Below, in pieces: positions 22,311 to 34,955 of a DNA stretch of 64,000 bases. The translations under genes were made by a program, and so were the position numbers. The notes under the pieces are model-generated. The model was not told where the DNA came from. It saw only the letters and a list, made by a program, of their open reading frames with translations, and ran no database searches. This stretch comes from Trichaptum fuscoviolaceum. Its lineage: Eukaryota > Basidiomycota > Agaricomycetes > Hymenochaetales > Trichaptaceae. Numbering within the stretch: the stretch's first letter is position 1; every line of letters starts with the position of its first letter. The DNA lies in assembly GCA_910574455.1 (NCBI GenBank), contig CAJSYZ010000002.1, positions 4,613,671 to 4,677,670 on the forward strand, written 5' to 3'.

Positions 22311-24410
22311 AATGAATCAGTACACCGGCAAGATGCATGCGCTGAAATTTCACGCGCGATTTGCATTCAACTTGCTTCCCTGCTCTGACCTCTACTGTTG
22401 TGGGATTCTTCGATGGCCCCCCTTGCCAGCGAGACAGTGCGACCCCATTGCGGACCGCATCTACTATTACACCCACATCTCCCGTGTCATAATTAACGGA
22501 CATTCGCCTCCGGACCCCGAGTGCAAATATACCTGCTATGGGTAGTCTCAACGTCTATTTACGTCCTACGCTGGACTTCATTCATTCAACAAGATTTCAC
22601 TACATCATAATGCTGCAAGAAAGTTCCCCGCCCAGGCTCATCTGAAAGCCTGGGTCTTCTGACCTTGAACGCGGCATTCTTGGATGGATGTCTAACAGCT
22701 TATTGCGCCAGAGATGCATAGGTGCTTCGGAGTTGTTGGTATATCAGGGGTAGTTGAATGGGAGAAGCAAAGGAAGGTGTTCTCGTTTGGAAAGGAGCTC
22801 ACATCCAGTCGTCCAATCATCGATCTTTCTCTCGTATGTACACTTGCACTAATACAGCAGACAACGTTTCTTCTATGCAAATTCAACCAAGTCCATCGCG
22901 TGCGCATGCTATACTGAAGATCCTCTTTCCCCACCCCTCACAGTAGCTCATCGTATCCAATTATAGTACAATGTACTAGTTGGGCCGCATGTTGAAACAC
23001 GTTCTCGAAGCACAATGAGGGGGGTAACGACGGAGAGAAGGGTTGTGCTCAGGTCCCAACCTGTGCAAAGCGACCGAGCGAATGCTTCAGTTCGCCCGGA
23101 GGAACACATCGCAAATATCGAATGTCTTATTCACCCTCGGATTCCGAGAGGCGGCCTGCAGTCGATGCACGAATCACGCATCGGCGTTTGTAGCGAGAGC
23201 TAATTCTACAGCTAGCTGTCAAACGTGTTGATCGTGGAAGAACACGATATATGAGTCACAGACGCGATTGTGCAGTGGAAGACAGAGTCGACGAGCGAGC
23301 GAAAACCTGTCCATCGATTCTCATAAAAGTATCGGCAACTTCACAACAACGATCTTCTTTTCCATACTTTTTGTTTCCGGTGATTCCGGGAGGCCCATTG
23401 CGATGATGGTTGATAGCTTGAAGTTACGTAGCTCGAGGTTCTCGGACAGTCGGAAACGAGGAGGCTTGACACCATTGATTCACGATGACAGGATCATTTC
23501 TTTCATTCATCTTATCTCTGAAGTCCGCGGGCCCGTGTACTACAGCATTCAAGTTGCTAGCTTAGTGGGGCTGAGTTTGCAAGGACGGCTGTTCCGAGTC
23601 ATGGAAATGTGAAGAGTAAGGGGTTGCGTTAGGTGAATCGGTCGTACTGCGGCCAGTAATTATAATGCGATGAACATCCACTCAACCACTGAGAGAGCCT
23701 TCAAGTTCAGCACGAGGACTAGAACGTTGCTCAAACAGGCCACGCTCCGAGAAGCGTGAGTTCGTTCACTAGTCAAAGGGGAAACTGATATTCCCCGGGC
23801 TTTATTCTATCTAAACGAGACTGACAGCATGCTGCTGAGGTACATATTATCGAAAAAGGATATTATTTTAGTACCGCAGGAGGGTGGTTGATTAAGGCTC
23901 GTCTGCAGATGCAATGCCGGGTTGATTAAGCGGGGTAAATAATGTAAACGCAGATGCATTGAAATAAATATGCACGATAGCAGAGAAGATGTGCAGAAAA
24001 GTGTAGTCTAGGATATAAATGGGCAGAGACGCAACTAAAGATGGTTTGGACGATATGATAAATTCATGCTCAGAAGATGTCAAAGAAATGTATGATGGGA
24101 AAATACGGATTGCAGATGAAAAATAGATGAAAAACGAATGAAGGTCTTCGATGATGCTTGATGCCGAAAAATAAATCTGCAATACAGTAAAGTAAACGAG
24201 TAAGTTGACTTGTTCTTTGTGTTCTTGGAAACTGCGCACACACCTTTATACATAGAATGTTTAATAATTAAAGTAAAGAACGAATGATAGAGTTCGTAAT
24301 GCGAGTGGTATCATACAATTGGACATGTGGATGAATGTTCGTGAATGCAGTCGTGATGGAATGCCGGAATCATAACAATCGTTCGGGCCGCCCATAGCAG
24401 CCGAGAGAAC
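22311..24410. other. 2.1-kb stretch with no supported gene
   Basis: No open frame here has recognisable domains, consistent splicing or codon patterns like its neighbours; the longest is ~114 codons (23268-23612). A perfect 8-bp stem (22631-22638 with 22647-22654) is the only clear structure. From about 23880 to 24410 the DNA is rich in A and G on the + strand. It may hold the RF2 and F-box 3' UTRs or a non-coding transcript. Confidence 0.4.
22631..22654. other. Perfect 8-bp hairpin
   Basis: CCCAGGCT (22631-22638) pairs with AGCCTGGG (22647-22654) around an 8-nt loop, 320 bp after the RF2 stop. It may be part of a 3' UTR or a small RNA; no snoRNA boxes are obvious. Confidence 0.3.
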
Positions 24411-26024
24411 CTAAGCGCAACTTGTTGCCTCCTGCAAAACTATGAAGGGCTTCCGATGAGCCGCGTCGTCCAGCAAGGCAAGGTCGTCTTGAGAATCCAT
24501 GGGAACAACCACGGCCTCGCAGTCCGTGTTTACGTCCCCATCAGATTGCGTGCGGTTGTGACGAGGTGCCCTACAGGCGTCGATCGTGTTGACAGCAATG
24601 TACAGCATAGTGCGCAAGTTCGCAGGCTCCTTGAAGCGAGGGAACGTGGTGATAGGGATAGGATCGCCACGCTGCAGGTCAATGAGTAAGGGATCGTCAA
24701 CAACACGAGCTTAAGTGAATACACTCACGACCATTGCACGGAAACGCTGTATATTCCTTGTGCTCCGGAATGCTACTCCTTTCATAGCACAGGCGATCTT
24801 CAGACTTGGTAACATAGGGTGCTTCTCGCCTTCATCCCAATACTGAACCGTAACCGCTGCCAGATTCTCCAGTTCCTTCACACTGTTGATCATTACGTGC
24901 AGAGGTGTATCCCTGCCAACTGAGAAGGCCAGGTGCTCAACGCCTGCCGGGAGCTGCTTGAAAGCGAGAGGTGACGGTAAGGGATTTTCGACCTTGAATT
25001 CCCTTAAGCGATCGCAGACGTGTATGGAAGCCGCTCCCGCAGCCGTCGTGCACGTCGGAATAGAAAGCGATTCCAAAGACGAGCCATATTGTTGCAAGAG
25101 ATGATTGAGTAGCTCAGGCGCCGGCTCCCGTTCCAATTCCAAAGAGCGCAGTGAATGCGAAGAGTTTTGCAGCAGCCAGTCAATGAAGTCCATCTTCGGA
25201 CGAGCCTGGAAGTTCAGCCTGACCTCGGACAAGCTGGGCTTGAACGGTGGCAATGAAAGGTCAGCAGACTCCATGTTCGGAGGAAGGCCTTTGAGGACGA
25301 TGGATGTGAGTGACGGCCAAACGTCCGAAAGCAATTGTATCGTCATATGCTCGTTGTCGGTCCAATTGGCGAGCTTCAACGCACGAATCCGCGGTCCGGA
25401 GCGTAGTAAGGCCAAGGTGCCGGCATCGAATGATGGGACCGTCTTGCACATGCGCGCTGCGTCAACGGCGCCCTCCGTCTGTTGCCCAGGCACACCGCGG
25501 CCATATAGCGAGATGTCGAGCTCGTAAAGGTTGGGACATACGACGACTGCGCGTGCGAACGAGTGGTGGGGAACCTGATCTGGATGGTTGCAGTCGAGTG
25601 TGATGCGCAGGCGTGCAACGGCATCACCGAGCTCGCGGCCGCGTTCTGTCTTGCGGTCGACCGCGCGGGCGAAGGACTTGCAGGCACTCTCTGAGCGCAG
25701 AGAGACGTGACGGAAAAGAAGCCTCTGTGCTGGAGCCGACCACGCCTGGCAGACAAGCGCGCAGTTGGCGAGGAGGCGGTCATCGGGCTCGAGGTTGTCA
25801 TCGTAGTAGGCAGCTTCGAGGATTTCGAGGATAACTTCCATAGGGAGCTTCGAGTTAGCCCGGGTAGTGGTACATGTCGAGTAGAATGTACGTGAAAGTA
25901 ATGGTACATCGTTGCGTTCGTCGCGCTGCTGGCATGGCTGCCACTCGTCAGCCAGAGGGGGCAAGACAAAAGAAAGAGCGCGTACGAGAGATGGCGTGAG
26001 GCCCAGGGCCTTGAGGATGCTCAT
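24411..26024 (-). CDS. F-box-like protein with degenerate LRR region
   Basis: Two exons, 26024-24729 and 24671-24411; 518 aa. An F-box-like motif lies near residues 60-105 (KLPMEVILEILEAAY ... LANCALVCQAWSAPAQRLLF). After it come irregular leucine-rich units (SLTSIVLKGLPPN, SLRSLELEREPAPELL, SLESLSIPTC). This is the usual architecture of agaricomycete F-box proteins that offer substrates to SCF ubiquitin ligases; the substrate is unknown. If the 57-nt intron is not removed, the protein ends at VVSVFT; splicing adds 86 residues ending EATSCA with no known domain. Confidence 0.78.
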
Positions 26025-27299
26025 GGCGGGCTGTGAGTAGAGATGTAATGAGGAAGAAAAGGGCGAGGGAGGAGGAAGGAGGGGAGGTGTGCATGACGGA
26101 TTTATATGAGTTGGGCGGGCAGGAGTATGGCAGTGGGAGGAGGAAACTAATTGTCAATTTAGCACCCGTCCGCCAAAATCTTTGTATCCCAAAAACGGTA
26201 ATCAACCGATCTGCGCCGAGTTTTCGGCTAGCGTTGCCTTCCGCCCTGTTTTGGCAACTCGTCTTCTTCCATTTTTCATTGGGTAAAAAACATACATACG
26301 TCTGCTCGTCGCTCGTTGCCCAGCGCAGCGCTCTCGTCATTTTCTGCTCTCCTTTCGTCTGTCCTTTTCTTACTGAAAGATCCGCTTGTTGCGGTGCACT
26401 CGGCTCCCTCGGCTACATAGCCAATGCTCAACACCACATCAGCCTCTCTAACCGCGGTGTCTGCAAAGCCGGATACTTGCACATGCCAATTGTGACTGTG
26501 CATTTCCGGAGCACGCAGATACATTCTGTGATCGGCGAGAAATGAACGCAGACAATAAAGGTCGGGTGAGTCGTATTGTCGAGTCCCAGTCGAGTCATCC
26601 AACTGCTCTTGTGAGAGATCTCGATTCCATTTTCGGACACGGCAAAGTCTAAAGTCAAATTTAGCCACCATGTCGACCACTCAGGCTCACTCAGGAAAAT
26701 CAGGCAAATATTCTTTTTCTTGACGTTCGCTTCCGCTTCTCGTCGTTTCAGCTCACCTCGCCGATCAGGAAATCAGTGTCAATTATCATTCTTTCTGCTT
26801 CATGCACGACAAATTCACCCATTTTCTTTGTGATTATGGCCCTCGGAGTTCCTGCCAGCGTTCATTTCCTGGAGCGCCCGGCCGACATGATTCCATGCAT
26901 CCGATATTCCATGAGAACTCGAATTTTCATTCCGCTTGCATGAAATCCGCCTTTACGCCATTTACACAGGTCCTTCCCCAATGACTCGAGACCGCCGCCC
27001 ACTGGCAAATGTCGAGATCCGACAGGGCTGCATCCAGTTCTGTCTATCATTGGACCATCGCTTGCTCGTCGTCGCAACGCACTGCCGCGCGCACTTCTCT
27101 TGCCCGACATGCTAGCCGCGAGGCTCGCATCTCCCACGAACAGGTCCCCGACGACAGCTGAAACAAGCACTCTCCAAGGCTTGCGCGAACAGAACCCGAA
27201 CAAGCTTCTACTGGATTGTGTAATAGGAGAATAATTCTCGACCTTGCAAACAAAACCAACACGGGGACAACTACATAATACATCTCTTATTCTTCTACA
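26025..27299. other. 1.3-kb intergenic region between the F-box gene and importin-9
   Basis: This covers the F-box promoter and the importin-9 3' UTR. Open frames of 60-115 codons exist on both strands but show no domain and no intron-exon logic, so I call none of them. Confidence 0.4.
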
Positions 27300-30200
27300 T
27301 TATCCAAGAACTCGCTGTATAGTCAACATCTCCTCCGCATTTGTCTGCCCTATCAGTTCTGCAAAATTGTTTGTATTCCGCGACGCGCATTCTCTCAAGA
27401 ACGTCACAAGGTGTGCCTAGAAATCGATGGTAAACGTCAGAGGCGTTTAGCACGACCCATATAACATAATGAATGAGTATGCCGCAATGCACATGCAGAC
27501 AAAAAAACACAAGATAGAAGGTACTTACGGTCATGTCCATCTTCGATACAGGGTCATTCCGGAGGTCCTCGTCGTCGGCCTCATCGGGAATATTCTCGTC
27601 AGTAAAGACGCCGGCACGAGGCCCGAGCATGTCTAACACGTTCAAGACAATGAGCTTGAGAGGCGGCGTTCGGATTTAATAAGTGACGTACCGGACAGGA
27701 ACGCAAGCTCGTCCTTTCCCAGCGCCTCCTCAGCGACGTCCTCGTCTTGCCATTCTTCGTCCTACGCGAATAAATTGTCAGCTCGATCCCGAGACGAATT
27801 CTGAGAAATGCAAACCTCGTCATCAGATGCAGGCCCAGATTTACTTTGCTGGGATGCAAGCGCTCCGGCTTCGCCGTTAGAACGTAAATCATTGACAATG
27901 AGTTTCAGCGCCTTGACTGGGAACGGAATCTGGGTGAACTCATGTGGGGCTGACAGGAATTATAGAATCAGTGGATCGGCTTCATCAACTCAATTCCATG
28001 CAAAAATAGCCCACTCTTCTTCGCCCTTGAGCGCGTCACAATGACTGATCAAACCACGAGGTCAAGGGAGAAATAAAGCACAATGCTTGATTGGGTGCTC
28101 ACCGTCTCTTGTCTCTGGTTTTACGATGAGATCTCCTTTCACGGGCAGATTTTGAAGGCTTGGACGCTCCGAGGCGAAAAGTTGACATAGGCCAAGGGTG
28201 CTGTGAAGGATCGTTCATTGCAAAAAAATCCAGACTAGCCCAGGCTCCTGTCACTGACCTTATTCTACTTGGCCAGAAGCCTTGGAAGACCTCGGCATTC
28301 TCGCACCATGTTTGAATGAGAACATCCAATCCGGAGCGGCCATCCACATTAATGCCCTCAAGCAACGACAAGACCGTATCTCGCTCACTCTGAACAAGGA
28401 AGGCGAAAGGAACGACAAGGCTCTAAACCATGCATCAGTGGCTGCACGAAAGATAAGGATTATGAGAACTCGCCTGCACAAATGTCGCCGTCTTTGCAGC
28501 AACCATCCTTCTCACCATCGCCTGCAGCAGCTCAGGCAATACTGACACCACAGCGGATCCAGCCCGGCGGAGCAAGTGAATGACAAGATCACCTACAACA
28601 AGACCACCTGACTCGTCCTCATTCGATAGAAGCCGCGCTATAACACCAAGCACATTATCGATGCCAGATTGACCAGCCTCGTCGCGCCAAGAAAGGACCT
28701 GATTGACGTCCTTCCGGATGGCCCAAGTGAGACAAACCACACCATTCTACATCCTCGTATTTTAGTTAACCGTATAGATGGACCATGAAACAAATATGCA
28801 TACCTGCAAAACATCTCTGTCCTCCGCGACGCGTAATACCTGAAATAGACCAGGAGCAAGAGTCGCGAAGAAACCTTCCCCAAGACCCTCTGTCGGCGAA
28901 CCGCTTTCGAGACTTGAAATGAGCTCAATAGCAGAGCTGGCTATCCATGATTCGTCGGGCGAGGCTCCTTGCATTGCTTTGCATAGATTTGGTAGAGCCG
29001 AGTTTACGACAGCCTGGTACACTCCAGGATATGTCGATCCGGCTAAGTCACCAAAGATGTCCGTAAGAACGGAAATCAGGATGGGATCTGTAAGCAATCA
29101 AGGTCAGATGCGAATCATTTACACTGCAAAAATATCACGTACCTTTGTTATTCTGTGCCCAAACCTGTAACAAAACTAGCACAAGCGATTCAGCGAGTTC
29201 AGGTGTAATCCATTTCCCTCCGTCCACTTCTATGACTGCGGAAAGAGTCTCCAAAATCAGAGAAAGAGTATCTTCATTAGTGAGCAATAGCAGAGGTCCA
29301 AGATCCTTTGCAATCTGAGGAGCAACCGGTAACACTACCCCCTCAGGCATTCCCGAACAGAAACTGGGGAGTATCCTTAAGAATCGTACATGCATTATTG
29401 CGTCCAACTTACTTTCGGATTGCCTTTACAGCAGAAACTTTGATCGGGATACCAGCATCCACAGCCTCTAGGACGTTTATGGCCGCCGACATATAATGAC
29501 CTGCCAGTTGAGAGGGCAGAAGCGACGAATATTGGCTGGCGAAAACGAAACATCGTCCTTGCAGGAACGGGCAATCTGGGGAAGGTATGATCAGATTCTA
29601 GTGAAGTCGCGATCTACAGCCATACATTTTGAACGCACCTGCCAGAGTTACCAACTGCGGTATGACGTTACTTAACAGTGGTTCGATGTCTATCGGTTTC
29701 GGTCTACCTGACGATTCTTCATCCTCAATGAAATCGGAAATAGCTTCTTCAATTGACCCAAGACCAACTAATGCGGCCTCCAGCGGTCTCCACCTTAGAG
29801 ATCAAGAAATTAGCCAATATCCGTTGGAAGACATAACACTGAACCCATACCATTCTGCACTACCAGAAGATCTTGCTTGTTGTGATTCCGTGACTATGGC
29901 CGTAAGAGCCTGCGACAGGGCTTTTACTGTGATAGCGGGTTCTCGTTCCATAAGAACCTTTGAAATTAGGTTATTTTTTGTATCGACGTTTTAGGATCGC
30001 AACTTACTCCTAGAAGATCGAGTCCAGCGACACGAGTTGAGTACGATTGTGAATCATCATCCTCGTGGGCAACGAAGGCGTTGGCATCGCTTCCCCAGTT
30101 CTCCTCCTTAGAAGAGTTAAAAAGTGCCGTTAAGCTACATATAAAATGACCTACATCGTCCTCTGTCATTTGCATCCACCCAAACATAGCAATGACAAGA

Positions 30201-31549
30201 GCCCCCACGTTTGGAAACGTGAGCCAATTCTTTGCCTTGCTGGTACGACTAACTTTGAAGACAAAATCAAATATAGGACAAGCAAGCATGGTCAAATCTA
30301 TCGGTTCGTCTTCGAGTGACTTAGGAGGGTTCGCATTAGCCACGAGATAGTATTGCGTGAAGAATGGCAAAAGGTTTCTCAAATGCATCAACGAGGTGTT
30401 AAGCAGGTCAATGTAATGCGGAGCCAGTGACTTCGGGAAGCTGGTGTGAATTGTGTCTAACGCCTATACACGAAGGATGGATTAGGAGTTTTAGTCGAGC
30501 GGATGTGTTAAATCGTACCTTGAATATCTCAATCCTGATAGCAAGACCATCCCAGGTTTCGACGTTTTGAACGTCCTCTTCCGGAGGAGTGTTTAGAATT
30601 GTTTTGAGTGCGTCGATCCAGACAGGAAGTATACTTTCCGTCGCCTCCTTCACAGCCTGAGGGTGTTGAGCTTTGACCATCATTAGAGTAAAGATACACT
30701 GTCGAAACACTGAAACCGCCCGAGCACGCGTCCAGGGTGTATGCTTTGCAAGGGCAGAATCAACAACCCGACTGAAACTCAAGTAAACTGCCCTACCTGG
30801 GTTGATCCTAGAACAGATAGCAAAACAGGCAGAAGCTCGCGTAAGACCGGAAGGATCTGATCTTCGCTTAAGTCTGACTTGATAAACTCATTGAATACTT
30901 GCATTGCTCCATGGACGGAAAATAATGACGAAGATGAAAGAAGCGCGATCAACGATCTGAGAAGTTCAGGATATTCATCTGGCCAGTCTGAGTTTGCGAT
31001 GAGAGACAAAGTGTGAGCCTAGAGATTATTAGCATATAAAAGCGTGTATTTGATTCAAATGTATGCATACGCAAGCTGATCTAATCTTTCGATTTGGCTC
31101 CGAAAGGCCTTTAAATATGGATTCTCGGACTAGCGATTTTATCTACGCCTATTGTTTAGCTACTTTTCACCATGCCTGTTTGGAACTCACTTCTGGCGTT
31201 GGCGCTTTTCCCTTGAAGGTCTGAAAGTACGGCGACCATCTTTCGTTAACATACTTGCGTAGAATAATGGCCGCTGAGTGATGAATAACTTGTATAAGGT
31301 GGCGCATATGTACAACGCAGTGTATGTACTCATCTGTCTCAATGACACGTCAACATCCTGCGACAATACTATGTTCGAAAGTATGACTGCAGTCTCTGTT
31401 TGGACAAATCAGCTTAGGTGAGTTGCTGAGGCTGCAACCAGCATACCAGGGTTTGGAAGAAGGTCCTTGATGCGTAGTTCTGCAGTTATACGCGCATTTG
31501 CATCTGGGTTAAGGGATGCAGCAAGGCATTGTAGAATCTCAGAGCTCAT
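27300..31549 (-). CDS. KAP114: Importin-9 / Kap114-type karyopherin beta
   Basis: Twenty exons: 31549-31447, 31395-31330, 31273-31191, 31142-31071, 31018-30797, 30743-30519, 30463-30008, 29957-29851, 29793-29639, 29575-29413, 29375-29143, 29087-28804, 28746-28474, 28422-28259, 28200-28103, 28044-28015 (30 nt), 27949-27816, 27761-27692, 27632-27529, 27416-27300; 1052 aa, the normal length. Family marks: N-terminal importin repeat (RQMTAIILRKYVNERWSPYF), VSVFRQCIFTLMMVK, the acidic SYSTRVAGLDLLG region, and a very acidic C-terminus (DEEWQDEDVAEEALGKDELA) followed by SKMDMTAHLVTFLRE. It imports core histones, TBP and ribosomal proteins into the nucleus. The intron at 28423-28473 appears to use a GC donor. 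Confidence 0.92.
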
Positions 31550-31744
31550 CGCGCGTTTTCAGTCGCGGTCGCGGTCAAGGGTAAAGTGGTCCTCCATGAT
31601 AGCCGTGACGCGTTTTTCAGTCCGTCGCGTCAACCACGTGGGGATGATTATGCATGGGAATACTAGTTCTCACGATATTGATCTCCAGTGACGCCGGTGC
31701 ACCCACACACGCACTTTCTACAGACCTCTCTGCGTAACTCGGAT

Positions 31745-33338
31745 ATGTCGAACTCTTCACTCACGAATGTTGTCCAAAGTCTCGTTAGAGCGTCTATGGG
31801 GGCGTCTATTCCAAGTACGGTCACCGACGAAGACCTAGACAAGCACGTTGCCGAACTCATATTGAAGGAAGCGAAGCAGAAGGCACAGCAGTATCTGGAA
31901 CATGGTGTAAAGGCGTATCTACCTGACACAGGGTATGCTTCCACCATCTTTGCTCAACTATGTAACTGAAAGCTCGTTTTGGTTCTGTAGACCCGACGAA
32001 CGACTGCCTCGTGCAAATAAGCGATTCCTTTCGGCCATCATACGCAACACAGATGAGCATAACAAAGCTATCCTCCGTGCCCAAGCAGAAACAGCACAAG
32101 AAGCTCGTGCTAGAAAGGAAGAAGAGGAAAGAATAGAGAGAAGAGCAAGAGCGAAGGAAGCCACTGAAGCTGAGCGGCTGAGGAGATTGATGGGATCGTC
32201 ACGACGTCGAGATGACAACTCGGATCGCTGGGAGAACCGCAAGAGGCGGTCTAGCAGAGAAAGACTTGGCGATGAGAAGAGTGCAGGCTCAAATTCACAT
32301 CGCAAGCGAAAGCATCGCTCACATTCTAAGTCTCCCCCGTTAAGTGAAAGTGACTCCGGCAGACCGAGCAACAGCAGGCGCCACCGCGATGATGATACGC
32401 GGCACAACTCACATTCCATATCAAAAGACCCTGCAGACAGAGATAGGAAAAGAACTCATAAAGTGTATGACGATGACGAGCCGCCGCGAAGGCGTCGAAG
32501 GCGGTCCGAATCTAGGAGTGCAAGCCCTGGACGAGATAACTCACTTCGTCGACGCCCCTTGGAATCCACTTATAACAACGAGCACGAAGGAAAAGAGGGG
32601 AAGATGGACAAGGGAAAGGCGGTTGACAGAACCTCTCTTAACTCTGACAGTTTGCCATCAAGGGGACAATCCCTCAAAATTTCCGATTCCGCAGGTGATG
32701 ATGTGGAACGAACTGTGTCATCGAAGAGTTCTCGTCGTCACTCGCGCTCACTAGAAAGAACGAACTCACCTTCTTCCTCCCGCCCTTCACCCCGACCGGC
32801 AGACCTTTCCTCGCAATTTAAAAGTCGTAAATCTGTGCAAGTTTCTCCGGTCCCTCCAGCGTCACCGACACTTTCGGAAGAAGAGGATATTATGCGACTT
32901 AGACCCCGTCGCCATCAACGGAAACTTTCAGAGAAGACTTCTCGCGACGGGAAAAAGGCATCAAGGACTTCCCTTCCTACTTCCAGATCACCAAGTCCTG
33001 AATTCTCTTCCAAGATGGACAAGTATTTCGATGCCTCTTACGACCCTCGCTTAGACACGGGTCCTCTCACATTACCCAATATTCCCAGCTCTGGGCTCAT
33101 CGATGGTTCTGAATTTGAGGGATGGGAGGCAATGCTCGAAGTTGTTCGACAAAGACGAGAAGATCGAGCGGAAAGAAAAAGGTTGGAGCGTTTGGGCATC
33201 CTCCCGGACGACAAAGTCAAGAAAGACAAGAAAGCTTTACAGGACAGTGGCGCGTGGACAATGGACGCTGGTGTCAGCGTGTTAGATATAAAGTATAGCA
33301 AGCGTGGCGCTGTTCGAGAATGGGATATGGGGAAGTGA
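31745..33338 (+). CDS. RS-rich nuclear protein of unknown function
   Basis: Two exons, 31745-31932 and 31991-33338; 511 aa. The first ~90 residues are helical and conserved-looking (VTDEDLDKHVAELILKEAKQ, LPDTGPDERLPRANKRFL). A charged coiled coil (RARKEEEERIERRARAKEA) precedes ~250 residues of Arg/Ser/Asp-rich low complexity with many RS, SR and RRR runs. The C-terminus is ordered again (MDKYFDASYDPRLDTGPL, DGSEFEGWEAMLEVVRQRRE, SGAWTMDAGVSVLDIKYSKR). It looks like a nuclear pre-mRNA-associated protein, but I do not recognise the family. It is divergent from importin-9 with 195 bp between the start codons. Confidence 0.75.
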
Positions 33339-33509
33339 AATGGTAGTGTACTCATTCAAACTTCTGTACTTTTACACTCCAATGATTGTCTTCACTTCCA
33401 AGCCTCTAATAATGAAATAATAATTCTAACAAAAACGTACAGGAACGGATCAACTTTTACAGTTTTACAGCAAGTTGTTAAGTGATATCTACAGGATCAC
33501 CTCGCCCAG

Positions 33510-34955
33510 TCAAAACCCATCTTCTTCGGTGATAGTCAATTTTAATCCATCTTCCATCCGGTCCTTTATACTAAGGAGACGTATCAACCCTCCCCCCATC
33601 CCTAGCCCTGTTTGATGGAACCCTATTTGCTTTAAGTAGTGGGGTTCCTCGCTGTTAAGTTCCCACCTGGAAGAAATCATGTTTGCGATATGTTCTCGAG
33701 CATCCGCAAGAAAACAATGTGCGATATACAATTTCTCCATTGCAGGGCACAGTTGCCCCCACTCGCCTTCGGTTGGCCGAAGTACAAGGCTTTCAATGAA
33801 CGTGCCGTTCAAGTGCGGTCCAGAGACAGCAAGAGTTTTCAATTGAGGGCTCGCCCTCAAACATTCGAGAATTTCATTTTGTGAGACCGGCATTCCCTGA
33901 ACGTGCAAAGACTCTAGCGAGGTTTGGGAGCGCTCCAAGAGAGCCGGCATGCCAAAGTAATCTAGCTGATTACTCAGAGCAGTAGCAATGCCCAGGACGA
34001 TGAGGAAGTCCTTAAGCGCCGGAAGAGTGATGGAATTGAAGAATGTCTGGATGATAGCCCCTCCGCTGAGTTTGAAGATGAAATGTGCTTTTCGAAGCTT
34101 TTGCATAACGACTTTGGGCATCGGGCCTGATACGTGGTTGGAAATAACATCTGCAAATATCTCCTCGAGCTGGGGGGCCGATTGTAGGACAGAAGCGACG
34201 TCATTCATTGAGGGAAAGGCTTTGCTTGGATGGTTGAAAGCCAAATATACCGACGTCAGAGATTGTAAGGCTTCTCCGCCGAACCTCAGTTGGAAACAGC
34301 CCACAAGGGACAACTTGCAAACTAGCGGAGACCGGGCCAAGTCGACAATCATTCTTGGACCCTGGACGGGAAAGTGGATGTGTAGCTCCTCCAACAGAGG
34401 CATGTCGACCAACTCCATCTTGACGTCTGAGATGTGCGATGAGATGTAATATTCCATTCGAGCCTTCTTCCATCTTTCCTGATGAGCGACGACATTGCCA
34501 CAGAGACCGCGAAAGGGTGGGATGAAGGTTTCTTCGTACGGATAGATGTTTTGAAGATCGCTAACAGAGACATCGAGACGATTCGTCCTGATATTGAAAG
34601 TCAAAGGCGAGGAACGAGAGCGCTTGAGAAACCACCTCAGGGGGATCGAATAAAACATTTCGTCTCCGATTCGGTTGCTTTCATATACGATGCCAAACCT
34701 CGCCCAAAGAGCTGGATTAGAGAGCGCAACTTCCCTCCACCGTCGACATACTGAAGCGAGATTGAAGGGAGCCGTACGCAGAGTTGGTTTTTGTTCCTGC
34801 TCGACGTCCTCAGGGAGGGACCAGAAAAATATTTCGGCAAGTACGTCAACTTGAAGTGTCTGCAGAAAAGGTCCGAGTCCAGAGATCCACTGAGGACCAT
34901 GATCGCGAAGAATAATGCCATAATGAGTCTGTTGCGTACTCCAGTGCGGTGACAT
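33510..34955 (-). CDS. F-box protein with LRR-like region
   Basis: Single exon, 481 aa. An F-box-like motif lies at residues ~35-85: LQVDVLAEIFFWSLP then NLASVCRRWREVALSNPALW, the typical agaricomycete form. Degenerate leucine-rich units follow (SPLVCKLSLVGCFQLRFGG, LESLHVQGMPVSQNEI, QLKTLAVSGPHLNGTF). It probably recruits a substrate to an SCF ubiquitin ligase. Unlike the F-box genes at 24411 and 48708 it has no intron, and sequence similarity between the three is limited to the F-box. Confidence 0.82.
   Translation of the reverse strand: MSPHWSTQQTHYGIILRDHGPQWISGLGPFLQTLQVDVLAEIFFWSLPEDVEQEQKPTLRTAPFNLASVCRRWREVALSNPALWARFGIVYESNRIGDEMFYSIPLRWFLKRSRSSPLTFNIRTNRLDVSVSDLQNIYPYEETFIPPFRGLCGNVVAHQERWKKARMEYYISSHISDVKMELVDMPLLEELHIHFPVQGPRMIVDLARSPLVCKLSLVGCFQLRFGGEALQSLTSVYLAFNHPSKAFPSMNDVASVLQSAPQLEEIFADVISNHVSGPMPKVVMQKLRKAHFIFKLSGGAIIQTFFNSITLPALKDFLIVLGIATALSNQLDYFGMPALLERSQTSLESLHVQGMPVSQNEILECLRASPQLKTLAVSGPHLNGTFIESLVLRPTEGEWGQLCPAMEKLYIAHCFLADAREHIANMISSRWELNSEEPHYLKQIGFHQTGLGMGGGLIRLLSIKDRMEDGLKLTITEEDGF

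Noticed and set aside
23268..23612. 114-codon open frame on the plus strand
   Set aside because: No domain, no splice support and no promoter-like context; within chance expectation for this base composition.
25376..25969. 197-codon open frame on the minus strand in the F-box gene
   Set aside because: It is an alternative frame of the F-box gene, which has domain support; the composition (Ser/Thr/Arg/His-rich) is typical of a shadow frame.
26862..27203. 113-codon minus-strand frame between the F-box and importin-9 genes
   Set aside because: No domain signal; it lies in the presumed importin 3' region and has no plausible promoter.
29461..29512. GTCATT donor in importin-9 exon 10
   Set aside because: The reading frame continues through it with family-like sequence up to the better donor at 29412.
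32344..32754. 136-codon open frame inside the RS-rich gene
   Set aside because: It arises from the low-complexity RS region read in another frame.
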